A program made the position numbers and the translations under genes. From an uncultured Lachnospiraceae bacterium (GTDB lineage Bacteria > Bacillota > Clostridia > Lachnospirales > Lachnospiraceae): DNA of 64,000 nt. Below are positions 18,377 through 26,176 of the stretch, piece by piece; position 1 is the stretch's first letter, and every line of letters starts with the position of its first letter. The notes beneath the pieces were generated by a model, which did no database searches, was not told the origin of the DNA, and was given only the letters and a program-made list of their open reading frames with translations. The stretch covers positions 1 to 64,000 of the forward strand of contig CANQGL010000003.1 in the NCBI GenBank assembly GCA_947623185.1. The letters are read 5' to 3'.

Positions 18377-19666
18377 ATGAGAACGGATATGCTTACGGAA
18401 CGCTTAAACGGAGATAAGGCGGAACGCTTTTTTAAAGAAATGTACGGAAAGGACGGCGTAGCGGAGAACAGGGCGCGCTACGCGAAGGTGATCGAGGGCT
18501 TTCGCCGGGAATTCGGCGAGACAGAGGATATAAGCCTGTTCAGCTCGGCCGGCCGGACCGAGATCAGCGGCAACCACACGGACCATAATCACGGCAGGGT
18601 GCTTGCCGGCAGCATCAACCTTGACTGCGTGGCGGCGGCGGCTCCGAACGGGAGAGACGAGGTCCGCATCGTCAGCGAGACGTATGACCAGAAATTCACG
18701 GTCAGCTTAAAGGACCTCTCGCCGAGCGCGAAGATGGCCGGGACGGTCGATCTCACGAAGGGGATGTTCAAGGGCCTTCTCGAGATGGGACATTCCGTCG
18801 GAGGTTTCGACGCATACATAACCAGCAACGTGATCAGCGCCGCCGGAGTCAGCTCGTCGGCGGCCTACGAGATGCTGATCTGTTCGATGGCTGACACATT
18901 CTTCAACGACGGGAAGCTCGGCGTGGTGACGTACGCCCATGTCGGAAAATACGCGGAGAACCGCTACTGGAACAAGGGGTCCGGGATGCTCGACCAGATG
19001 GCGTGCGCGGTCGGCGGCATGGTCGCGATCGACTTTAAGGACCCGCAGGATCCGGCGGTGGAGAAGATCGACTACGATTTCGGCGCGCAGGACCACAGCC
19101 TGATCATCGTCCAGACCGGCAAGGGACACGCGGATCTGAGCGAGGAGTATTCCTCGATCCCCAACGAGATGATGGCGGTCGCGCATGTCTTCGGCAAGGA
19201 CTACCTGGCCGAAGTCTCGGAGGACGAGGTGGTGGAGAACGCCGCCAAAGTGATAGCGGAGGCGGGCGGACGCGCGTTTCTCCGCGCACTACACTTCTTT
19301 GAGGAAAACAGGCGCGTCGGCCTGCAGGTGGCCGCGCTACGCGAAAACCGCTTCGACGATTTCCTGAAGCTGATCACCGAGTCGGGGAATTCGTCCTGGA
19401 AATGGCTCCAGAACTGCTACGTCGGCGGAAGCACCGAGCAGGGCATCACGACGGCGCTGGCGCTCACCGAGCTCTTCATTAAGGAAAAGGGATGCGGCGC
19501 CTGCCGCGTTCACGGCGGCGGATTCGCGGGCGTGATCATGGCGATGCTGCCGAACCGGTTCGCCGATGAATACATCGCCTATATCGAGCGGGCAATGGGC
19601 GCGGGCAGCGCCTACCGGATGAGCATCCGCCCGTACGGGGCCGTATGCGTTGACCGTTTTATCTGA
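18377..19666 (+). CDS. galK: Galactokinase
   Basis: A 429-residue GHMP kinase that phosphorylates galactose at C1 in the Leloir pathway. The galactokinase signature is seen as GRTEISGNHTDHNHG (usual GRxxxxGEHxDYxxG), the ATP motif as ISAAGVSSSAAYEML, and the third GHMP motif as CGACRVHGGGFAGVI. It is longer than the usual 385-400 residues, mainly at the N-terminus. AAGGAG precedes the ATG. No galT, galE or mutarotase lies nearby, so the pathway must be completed elsewhere. The conserved His-to-Asn/Glu variation in the signature suggests a divergent clade, and activity on another sugar is possible. Confidence 0.88.
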   Translation: MRTDMLTERLNGDKAERFFKEMYGKDGVAENRARYAKVIEGFRREFGETEDISLFSSAGRTEISGNHTDHNHGRVLAGSINLDCVAAAAPNGRDEVRIVSETYDQKFTVSLKDLSPSAKMAGTVDLTKGMFKGLLEMGHSVGGFDAYITSNVISAAGVSSSAAYEMLICSMADTFFNDGKLGVVTYAHVGKYAENRYWNKGSGMLDQMACAVGGMVAIDFKDPQDPAVEKIDYDFGAQDHSLIIVQTGKGHADLSEEYSSIPNEMMAVAHVFGKDYLAEVSEDEVVENAAKVIAEAGGRAFLRALHFFEENRRVGLQVAALRENRFDDFLKLITESGNSSWKWLQNCYVGGSTEQGITTALALTELFIKEKGCGACRVHGGGFAGVIMAMLPNRFADEYIAYIERAMGAGSAYRMSIRPYGAVCVDRFI

Positions 19667-19806
19667 GGAGAGCGAAAGACCCCTCCGGAGGAGACGGGCA
19701 GGTACAGGTAAAAATATGTCGAATCCGGTCGAAAAAAGTTTTCCAGAATATTCCATTTTTTAGTTAAAATGCTAAAATCATAGGATGAAAGGAGGTCTTT
19801 CATTCT

Positions 19807-20613
19807 ATGATGACAGACAAATTTGAAGATTACTTGCGGGAGACGAACCTGTCGGAAAATACTGTCACTTCCTACCTGTTCGCCGTCAAACAGTTTTACC
19901 GGCAGTACGACCACATGACAAAACGCAGGCTCAAGGAACACAAGATGTGGCTGATCGAGTCGTACAAGCCCAAAACGGTAAATCTGCGGATCCGCGCGAT
20001 CAACTGTTATCTTGACTTTATCGAAAAACCCGAATGGAAAATGCCGTTCGTCCGCGTTCAGCAGAAGGCGTTCCTGGAAAACGTGATCAGCGAGGCCGAT
20101 TACGAGTATTTTAAGAGCAGCTTAAAAGCGGACGGGGAGCTGTTCTGGTATTTCGTGATCCGCTTTATGGCGGCGACCGGCGTCCGCGTCAGCGAACTGA
20201 TCCAGATCAAGGTGGAGCATGTGCAGATCGGCTATGTGGATCTGTACTCCAAGGGCGGAAAGCTCAGGCGCATCTACATCCCGAAGGCCCTGCGGGAGGA
20301 GGCGCTTGAATGGATCACTTCGAGGGGACTGACGAGCGGCTTTATTTTTCTGAACCGGCACGGAAAACGGATCACCACGCGCGGGATCTCGGCGCAGCTA
20401 AAGATCCTGGCCGAGCGTTACCAGATCAATCCGGCCGTCGTGTATCCGCATTCGTTCCGCCACAGGTTCGCCAAGAGTTTTCTGGAACGGTTCCAGGACA
20501 TCGCGCTCCTGGCCGATCTGATGGGGCATGAGAGCATCGAGACGACCCGTATCTATCTTCGGAGAACAAGCACGGAGCAGCAGGCCATCGTGGACAGTGT
20601 CGTAAGCTGGTGA
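19807..20613 (+). CDS. Orphan tyrosine recombinase (XerC/D-like)
   Basis: A 268-residue tyrosine recombinase. The N-terminal SAM-like core-binding domain covers about residues 1-85. The catalytic residues are R127 (TGVRVSEL), a lysine in SKGGKLRRI (K149 or K152), H215 and R218 (HSFRHRF), H241 (MGHESIETT) and the nucleophile Y250. It is a little shorter than XerC/XerD (about 295). No phage or integrative-element genes and no clear att repeats flank it. AAAGGAGG precedes ATG at 19807. It may be the housekeeping Xer recombinase, or a phase-variation invertase of the kind common in gut Clostridia. Confidence 0.88.
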   Translation: MMTDKFEDYLRETNLSENTVTSYLFAVKQFYRQYDHMTKRRLKEHKMWLIESYKPKTVNLRIRAINCYLDFIEKPEWKMPFVRVQQKAFLENVISEADYEYFKSSLKADGELFWYFVIRFMAATGVRVSELIQIKVEHVQIGYVDLYSKGGKLRRIYIPKALREEALEWITSRGLTSGFIFLNRHGKRITTRGISAQLKILAERYQINPAVVYPHSFRHRFAKSFLERFQDIALLADLMGHESIETTRIYLRRTSTEQQAIVDSVVSW

Positions 20614-20655
20614 GAAATTTAATAAATTCATAATAAAACTGACGGGTAATTTAAT

Positions 20656-20685
20656 TTGACAGGAACCGTGCCGGTTTGCTAGAAT
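20656..20685 (+). promoter_or_regulatory. Promoter of the SH3/NlpC gene
   Basis: TTGACA (20656-20661), 18-base spacer, TAGAAT (20680-20685), about 60 bases before the start. Confidence 0.75.
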
Positions 20686-20745
20686 GATGATGGGCCGGAG
20701 CCGGGAAAAAACGGCGGCGCCGGCTGGAAAGGAAGAAACCGACAG

Positions 20746-22542
20746 ATGGCAGACGGTGAGAGAACGAAGGAAAAGTCCGCAAAGGAACAGTCCGCGGACA
20801 ACATTGAACGTCTGAAGAAAATAAAGAAACAGCGCCAGATGGGCGTTCCCCAGAAGGCGATGGCAGCCGCGGTCGCGGCCGTGGCCGTGGTATCCGTCGT
20901 GGCCGTTACCGGCGGAATGATCGGTAATTACAGAAAGGCCCACAGCGGAGACATGAAGGTCGAGACGGTGGCGGCTTCCCTGGAGACGACGCCCGCGCCC
21001 GAGACCGAAGTGGCCGTGGCGTCCGCGGAGGAGACGAAATCGATCGTCCTGGAGACGACGCTCTCCGCGGAGGAGATCGCATCCATCGAATACGCGGAAA
21101 AGGTCGACAGCGTGATCGACGGCTACGCCAATCTCGGGATCGCCGGAGTGTCCGGCTATCTGAACATCCGCAAGACGCCGGAGAGCTTCGGCGAGATCGT
21201 CGGAAAGCTCCAGAGCGGCGGGGCCTGCGAGGTCGTCGACACCACGACGGACGGCTGGTATAAGATCAGATCCGGCGGCGTGACCGGCTATGTGAAGTCC
21301 GATTATATCTATACCGGGGAGAAAGCGCGCGAGGAGGCGTCAAAGAACGTCATGGAGCGCGCCGTGATCAACACGGCCAAGCTGAACGTGCGCGCCGAGG
21401 CGAATTCGGACTCCGAGATCGTGGGACAGGTCCTCGAGGATGAACGGTACCCGATCAAAAGCCATGAGGGCGGCTGGATCCAGATCGACAACGGCTATAT
21501 CTCCGACGAGTATGTGACGGTTCGCTACGCCTTAAACGAGGCGAGAAAGCAGGATATGCGGACGACGGTCTTAAGCCTCTACGACAATCTGGGCGTTTCC
21601 AACGTCAGCAATTATCTGAACGTCCGCGACAATCCCAGCGAGGAGAAGGGCAAGATCATCGCCAAGCTGCCGAGCAACGCGGGCTGCGATATCCTCGATA
21701 CGACCGAGGACGGCTGGTACAAGATCCGTTCCGGCGGCATCACCGGATACGTCAAATCCGAGTTTATCCTGACGGGCCAGGCGGCGCAGGACAAGGCCAT
21801 GCAGGTGGCCCAGCTGATGGCGTTCGCCAACACGGACGGCGTCAACGTCCGCACGGAGCCGAACACGCAGTCCTCGATCTGGACGCAGATCGTCAGCAAC
21901 GAAAAGTTCATCGTCGCCAGCCAGACCGACGACTGGGTCGAGATCGAGCTCGACGATACGAACGCCTACATATCCAGCGACCTGGTGGACGTCAAGTACG
22001 GCCTCAACGAGGCGATCCGCTACACGCCTGTGGTCGCGGCGGAGAACAAGCCCCAGCCCACCACGAAGGCGTCCTCCAAGAGCAGCGGCTCCAAATCTTC
22101 TTCCAGCAGCTCCTCCGGATCGAAGACGACTTCGAGCGTCAATACCGGGGCGGCGGGCTCCAATGCCGGGAGCGTTTCGTCCAGAAGGGCGGAGATTGCC
22201 AACTACGCCGTGCAGTTTGTCGGGAATCCTTACGTTTACGGCGGGACGAGCCTGACGAACGGGGCGGACTGCTCGGGATTTACGATGTCCGTCATGGCTC
22301 ATTTCGGCGTGTCGCTGCCGCACAATTCCGGCGCGCAGTCGAACTGCGGAAAGGCGATCACCTCGAGCGAGCTCAGACCGGGCGATCTGATCTTTTATTC
22401 CGGCAGCGGCGGGATCAACCACGTCGCGCTCTACATCGGAAACGGCCAGGTCTGCCACGCGTCGAGCAGGAAGACCGGCATCAAGATCTCGACGTGGAAC
22501 TACCGGACCCCGGCGAAGATCCGGAATGTTCTGGGCGATTGA
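20746..22542 (+). CDS. SH3-repeat NlpC/P60 cell-wall peptidase
   Basis: A 598-residue wall hydrolase. A charged N-terminus precedes one membrane segment (about residues 38-60), more like an anchor than a cleaved signal. Four bacterial SH3 modules follow in two alternating types: YLNIRKTPES / YLNVRDNPSE with DGWYKIRSGGVTGYVKS, and LNVRAEANSDSE / VNVRTEPNTQSS. A Ser/Lys-rich linker (about 440-475) leads to the NlpC/P60 domain with C509 (GADCSGF), H559 (NHVALYIGNGQ) and a third polar residue near HASSRKTG. It likely cuts stem-peptide bonds in peptidoglycan. It has its own sigma-A promoter. Confidence 0.92.
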   Translation: MADGERTKEKSAKEQSADNIERLKKIKKQRQMGVPQKAMAAAVAAVAVVSVVAVTGGMIGNYRKAHSGDMKVETVAASLETTPAPETEVAVASAEETKSIVLETTLSAEEIASIEYAEKVDSVIDGYANLGIAGVSGYLNIRKTPESFGEIVGKLQSGGACEVVDTTTDGWYKIRSGGVTGYVKSDYIYTGEKAREEASKNVMERAVINTAKLNVRAEANSDSEIVGQVLEDERYPIKSHEGGWIQIDNGYISDEYVTVRYALNEARKQDMRTTVLSLYDNLGVSNVSNYLNVRDNPSEEKGKIIAKLPSNAGCDILDTTEDGWYKIRSGGITGYVKSEFILTGQAAQDKAMQVAQLMAFANTDGVNVRTEPNTQSSIWTQIVSNEKFIVASQTDDWVEIELDDTNAYISSDLVDVKYGLNEAIRYTPVVAAENKPQPTTKASSKSSGSKSSSSSSSGSKTTSSVNTGAAGSNAGSVSSRRAEIANYAVQFVGNPYVYGGTSLTNGADCSGFTMSVMAHFGVSLPHNSGAQSNCGKAITSSELRPGDLIFYSGSGGINHVALYIGNGQVCHASSRKTGIKISTWNYRTPAKIRNVLGD

Positions 22543-22546
22543 TGGA

Positions 22547-22573
22547 ACCAATTTTCGCGCGTCCCATATGATA
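22547..22573 (+). promoter_or_regulatory. Possible sigma-K-type promoter
   Basis: AC (22547-22548), 16 bases, CATATGATA (22565-22573), matching the sporulation mother-cell pattern AC...CATANNNTA. No acceptable sigma-A -35/-10 pair at normal spacing precedes this gene. Short motifs of this kind occur by chance, so this is tentative. Confidence 0.45.
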
Positions 22574-22609
22574 TAGTACAAACCTGAAATTTTAAGGAGA
22601 CTTCATCAT

Positions 22610-22993
22610 ATGGGTATCTGCAGAAATTGCTTTTGCAACGGCTCCAATTCCTCGAGCGGTGTGAATTCCGGAACCACCAATTCGAATTCCGGAGCGAACA
22701 ACAGCTGCAGCTGCGCTTACAAGAGCGGCTACAAATGCGGTTACAACGCCGGTTACAATACCGGCTACAACGAGGGCTACAACGCCGGTTATAACGCCGG
22801 CTACAATGCCGGATACCAGGCGGGCTACACGGCCGGCGCCCAGAGCTGCACGAACACCGGCGTAGGCGGAGCCACCACCGGATGCGGATGCAATTCCGGC
22901 TGTAATTCGGGATGCAACTCCGGATGCAATTCCGAGAGCACCACGCCCATGACGTGCTGCAAGACCGTCTGCGGCCCGTGCACCACGATCTGA
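22610..22993 (+). CDS. Cys/Tyr/Gly/Asn-rich period-4 repeat protein
   Basis: A 127-residue low-complexity protein with 16 cysteines and 10 tyrosines. Three zones are visible: an N-terminal Ser/Asn/Gly zone with C4, C7 and C9; a central tract where tyrosine recurs every fourth residue from Y37 to Y73 (GYNA-type repeats); and a C-terminal zone with C94, C98, C102 and C106 again at period four (GCNS repeats), ending TCCKTVCGPC. There is no signal peptide or membrane segment. A good ribosome site (AAGGAG) and a terminator downstream support a real gene. I do not recognise a family. Composition and the sigma-K-like promoter suggest a cross-linked spore-surface protein; a metal-binding protein is an alternative. 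Confidence 0.8.
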   Translation: MGICRNCFCNGSNSSSGVNSGTTNSNSGANNSCSCAYKSGYKCGYNAGYNTGYNEGYNAGYNAGYNAGYQAGYTAGAQSCTNTGVGGATTGCGCNSGCNSGCNSGCNSESTTPMTCCKTVCGPCTTI

Positions 22994-23041
22994 CGGATGC
23001 GGTATGACCGGAAGAGAACGGTCATAAGACAGAAATGATCA

Positions 23042-23087
23042 AAGCCCGGCGGGAACTGCGTTAAGCAGCCCCGTCGGGCTTATTCTT
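23042..23087 (+). terminator. Terminator after the Cys/Tyr repeat gene
   Basis: Stem AAGCCCGGCGGG (23042-23053) pairs with CCCCGTCGGGCTT (23069-23081), followed by a T-rich stretch. Confidence 0.8.
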
Positions 23088-23162
23088 TGCGTGTGCCGGC
23101 TCGTCTTTGCCTGCGAGCCGGTGTGTTTTTGCCTGTGTGCCTGTTCGCTGCCTGCCCTGTGG

Positions 23163-24071
23163 CTATACGGCCTTCTCGGAATTTCCGCTCACGGCGCGGT
23201 AGGCGTCGATGATGGAGGGCAGGATCTCCGGATGCTCGAAATCGTTCGCATAGACGATGTTGATCTCGCGCATCATGCTGAAGTTCTCGATCGGCAGCGC
23301 GGCGATCTTTTTCTTTGACAGCTCGTCCATACATGCGCTGCGGGCAAGCACGGAAACGCCGAACCCGCGGCGGATCAGATCCTTGATGGTGGCGATGTTG
23401 TCGATCTCAAGCACGACGTTGAAGTCATTGATGCTCATGTTCCGGCTCTCGAGCTGCGCGCGGAAGAGGTTGCGGGTGTTGGACCCGGCGCTCCTTAGGA
23501 TCAGGTTCTCCTTCTTGATCTGGTCGATCGTCACCACGCCCTGCTTTGCCAGTGGATGGTCCGGGGCGACGATCAGCATCAGGCAGTCGGTGTCCAGCAT
23601 CAGATGGCTGAGCGAGCTGCCGCTGATCCGGCCCTCGGCGATGATGAAATCGAGCTCGTAATTCTTGAGCATGCTGCGGAGGTTCTTGACGCTGTCGGTC
23701 ACGACCTTGACGGTCAGACCGTCCTGCGTGGTCGCGTAGGAAGCCAGGGCCTCGGCGATCGCGCTGCTCTCCGCGGTGTGGGTGATGCCGACGGTGAGGG
23801 AGGTGATGCGCTCCTTCTCCTCCTTGAGGTCCCGCTCGAGATTGTGGCGCAGGGCGGAGACCCGCCGCGCATAGCGCAGGATCAGCTTGCCCTCGCGCGT
23901 CAGATGGAGCTCGTTGTGCGCGCGCTCAAAGATCCGCGCGCCCATTTCCTCCTCGAGAAGACGGATGTGCTGGCTGACCGCCGGCTGCGTGAGAGAGAGC
24001 TGTTCCGCCGCGCGGGTAAAGCTCCCGGTTTCCGCCACCGCGATCAGGGAATAGAGTTTGGGATCGACCAT
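23163..24071 (-). CDS. LysR-family transcriptional regulator
   Basis: A 302-residue LysR regulator. The winged-helix domain occupies residues 1-60 (LIAVAETGSFTRAAEQLSLT, QPAVSQHIRLLEEEMG), and the periplasmic-binding-like effector domain covers about 90-295 (LTVGITHTAESS, FIIAEGRI, LRSAGSNTR, RRGFGVSVL). The latter resembles the CysL/YtlI-type branch. It lies 42 bases downstream of the MATE gene, probably on the same transcript, and a T-N11-A operator sits in front of that gene, so it likely controls the exporter and itself. The inducer is unknown. Confidence 0.93.
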   Translation of the reverse strand: MVDPKLYSLIAVAETGSFTRAAEQLSLTQPAVSQHIRLLEEEMGARIFERAHNELHLTREGKLILRYARRVSALRHNLERDLKEEKERITSLTVGITHTAESSAIAEALASYATTQDGLTVKVVTDSVKNLRSMLKNYELDFIIAEGRISGSSLSHLMLDTDCLMLIVAPDHPLAKQGVVTIDQIKKENLILRSAGSNTRNLFRAQLESRNMSINDFNVVLEIDNIATIKDLIRRGFGVSVLARSACMDELSKKKIAALPIENFSMMREINIVYANDFEHPEILPSIIDAYRAVSGNSEKAV

Positions 24072-24113
24072 GTCCGTTTACCTCCCTTTTGCCCTGCCGG
24101 GGTACTGCTTTTA

Positions 24114-25553
24114 TTATATCCGATGTTTCCGGATCGCGCAACCGAAAGCAGGTAAGACCGCCTCCGGTTTTGCCGCCGTTTTGGCTTCATCCGGGTGTTT
24201 CACAAGGAAAGCCGCAAAGAGGACGAGCGCCGTAAGGCAGCAGAGGAGATCCGCGATCGGGGTCGCCCACACGATCCCGTAGACCGGAAGGACCGAGCTC
24301 AAAACGAACATGAGGGGGATATCGATGATCCCCTTTCTGAGGACCGCGAGCAGGAACGACTTCCCGCCTTCTCCCGTCGCCTGGAAGAAGGAGATGATCG
24401 TGTACGCGCAGGCGGAGAACGGACCGCCGATGCAGAGGATCCGCAGGAACCGCGAACCGTAAACGACCGATTCGGAGCCGGGGCGTATGAAGATCCCGAT
24501 CAGCTGCGCGGAGAAGACCAGGTTCGCGCCCATGCAGAGGAAGGCCGCAGCGACCGCGATGGCCGCCGCAAGCAGGACGGACTGGCGCATACGTTTGTAG
24601 TTCCTGGCCGCGTAGTTGTAACCGATCAGCGGAAGCGCCCCCTGGGCGATGCCCCGCACGATACAGTGGGCGAGCATGTTGACTTTTTTGGCGACGCCGA
24701 TCCCGGCCTGCATCTGCGTCCCGCAGAGGGACATCAGTTTGTCGAGCACGGCGTAGGATATATTCTCAAACAGCGTCATCAGACAGGCCGGCAGGCCGGC
24801 GCTCAGTATTTCTTTCGGGATCTCATCCGCGAAAGCGCCCGCGGCGGGCGCAAGCATGATGACGGAATTTCCCTTCCGGTTGATCCATACGAGGGCCAGG
24901 AAATAGACGGCCGCGACCGCGTTGGAGAGAGCGGTGGCGATCGCCGCGCCGAGCGTCTCCTGTCCGGGCGGAAGGATGACGAACATGAAAAGCGGGTCGA
25001 GCGCGATGTTTAAAATGCCGCCGAGCGCGATGCCCGCGCTGGCGAGGACCGAACGGCCCTCGGCCCGGATCAGGTGCGAGAGCAGCACGCTTACGGAGGT
25101 CGTTATGCCGCCGATCACGACCGTGCAGATCAGATAGGCGGACGAATATCCGTGGACCTCGGCGGCGGTGCCGCCGAGAAGGTCCACAAAGGAGTCAATG
25201 AAAAGAAAAGTACCGAGCGAATAGACCGCCGTGAGCGCAAGGCAGCCCCAGAACGCAAACGAGGACGCCAGACGGGCGCGCTTACGGTCCTGGCTCCCGA
25301 GCGCACGGGAGATCACGCTCGCGCCGCCGATGCCGAACAAATTCGAGATGGCGGAGAGGAACATGAAAGCCGGCATACAGACGGTAACGGCGGTCAGCAT
25401 GGCGTCGCTGCCGGTAAGTCCGATAAAGAAGGTGTCGGCGAGATTGTAGACGACCAAAATGATTTGGCCGATCACGGTCGGAAAAGCAAGACGGAGGATC
25501 GCGCTTGTCACGGAGCAGTCCTCGAACAGCTCTTTTTCCTTTGCAGGATTCAT
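24114..25553 (-). CDS. MATE-family efflux transporter
   Basis: A 479-residue multidrug and toxin extrusion transporter with 12 predicted membrane helices in two halves. Characteristic features are the opening LRLAFPTVIGQIILVVYNLAD (in two parts), DTFFIGLTGSDAMLTAVTVCMP, GIGGASVISRALG and GIAQGALPLIGYNYAARNYKR. MATE proteins export drugs or metabolites with Na+ or H+. The start at 25553 follows AAAGGGGG at good distance; an ATG 24 bases earlier has no ribosome site. Its own promoter and a LysR box lie upstream. Confidence 0.92.
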   Translation of the reverse strand: MNPAKEKELFEDCSVTSAILRLAFPTVIGQIILVVYNLADTFFIGLTGSDAMLTAVTVCMPAFMFLSAISNLFGIGGASVISRALGSQDRKRARLASSFAFWGCLALTAVYSLGTFLFIDSFVDLLGGTAAEVHGYSSAYLICTVVIGGITTSVSVLLSHLIRAEGRSVLASAGIALGGILNIALDPLFMFVILPPGQETLGAAIATALSNAVAAVYFLALVWINRKGNSVIMLAPAAGAFADEIPKEILSAGLPACLMTLFENISYAVLDKLMSLCGTQMQAGIGVAKKVNMLAHCIVRGIAQGALPLIGYNYAARNYKRMRQSVLLAAAIAVAAAFLCMGANLVFSAQLIGIFIRPGSESVVYGSRFLRILCIGGPFSACAYTIISFFQATGEGGKSFLLAVLRKGIIDIPLMFVLSSVLPVYGIVWATPIADLLCCLTALVLFAAFLVKHPDEAKTAAKPEAVLPAFGCAIRKHRI

Positions 25554-25609
25554 GCCCGGATCCCCCTTTCTTCGCATTTTGCACAGACATTTTCAATTTG
25601 GATAGCAAT

Positions 25610-25638
25610 ATTATAGGAAGTTTCACCTATAAAAGCAA
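25610..25638 (-). promoter_or_regulatory. MATE gene promoter
   Basis: Minus strand TTGCTT (25638-25633), 17-base spacer, TATAAT (25615-25610), giving a start point near 25603. Confidence 0.8.
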
Positions 25639-25659
25639 ATAATCGTTGGTTATCGTAAA

Positions 25660-25674
25660 ATAACGATTCGTTAT
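25660..25674. promoter_or_regulatory. LysR operator (T-N11-A palindrome)
   Basis: The perfect 15-base palindrome ATAACGATTCGTTAT contains T-N11-A. Its centre at 25667 is about 64 bases upstream of the MATE start point, the classic LysR recognition position. A partial second repeat, ATCGT-N6-ACGAT (25652-25667), overlaps it. The rest of the AT-rich gap (25554-25862) shows no other gene. Confidence 0.78.
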
Positions 25675-25862
25675 GGACGACCGATATTTTCTCGAATAAA
25701 CCAAAAAAATTAAAATATAAGAAAATATTCCATAAGGGATCGTTATCGGCGGCAAAAAAATTGTAATGATCCGAACATGGGAATATTTTCCGGACAAACC
25801 GCATACACTGTAAGGAGAGACCGAAACCGGACAAAAACCGAAATCAGAACAGGAGAATGATC

Positions 25863-26090
25863 ATGGCAAGAGGTGCAAGAAAGAGCCCGAAGGAAAAGAT
25901 CCAGGAGCGGCTGACCGACGTGAACGAGTCGATCGCCCGCTACAGCGAGTGCCTGGAGAAGATGAAACAGGAGAAGAAGGAGCTGGAGGCCGAGCTGGAA
26001 AAGCTGGATATCGCGGAGCTCTCCGCGATGCTCAAGGAGAGAAAGCTCTCTGTGAACGAAGTCATGGAGATGGTGAGCCAGGCAGGATGA
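25863..26090 (+). CDS. Small coiled-coil protein, unknown function
   Basis: A 75-residue, highly charged protein. Residues about 10-45 form a heptad-like coiled coil (ERLTDVNESIARYSECLEKM, EKKELEAELEKL), followed by a short helix ELSAMLKERKLSVNEVMEMV. There is no membrane segment. AGGAG lies seven bases before ATG 25863; an ATG at 25857 is too close to it. A hairpin overlaps the stop codon. I cannot assign a family. Confidence 0.7.
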   Translation: MARGARKSPKEKIQERLTDVNESIARYSECLEKMKQEKKELEAELEKLDIAELSAMLKERKLSVNEVMEMVSQAG

Positions 26091-26110
26091 CGGCGATTTT
26101 TCGCCGTCAT
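26087..26110 (+). terminator. Hairpin overlapping the stop codon
   Basis: Perfect ten-base stem ATGACGGCGA / TCGCCGTCAT with a TTTT loop. The following TGCTATTTTG is only a weak U tract, and the promoter of the next gene begins within it. Confidence 0.6.
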
Positions 26111-26138
26111 TGCTATTTTGAATAAAATATGCTATATT
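26110..26138 (+). promoter_or_regulatory. Promoter of the amidase gene
   Basis: TTGCTA (26110-26115), 17-base spacer, TATATT (26133-26138) preceded by TGC, an extended -10. Confidence 0.7.
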
Positions 26139-26176
26139 GGGACCAGATCATTACCGGATAAGGGAGATACTTAACG

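Noticed and set aside
19667-20745. Inverted repeats of an invertible segment around the recombinase
   Set aside because: No matching inverted repeats of useful length were found on the two sides by eye.
22250-22990. CRISPR-like short repeats
   Set aside because: The repeated triplet-phase sequence is coding (GYNA and GCNS repeats) with no spacer structure. No array was seen anywhere in the window.
25591-25620. Possible dif half-site (ACTTCCTATAATAT on the minus strand)
   Set aside because: Only one arm resembles firmicute dif; the other arm does not match, and the sequence is explained by the MATE -10 region.
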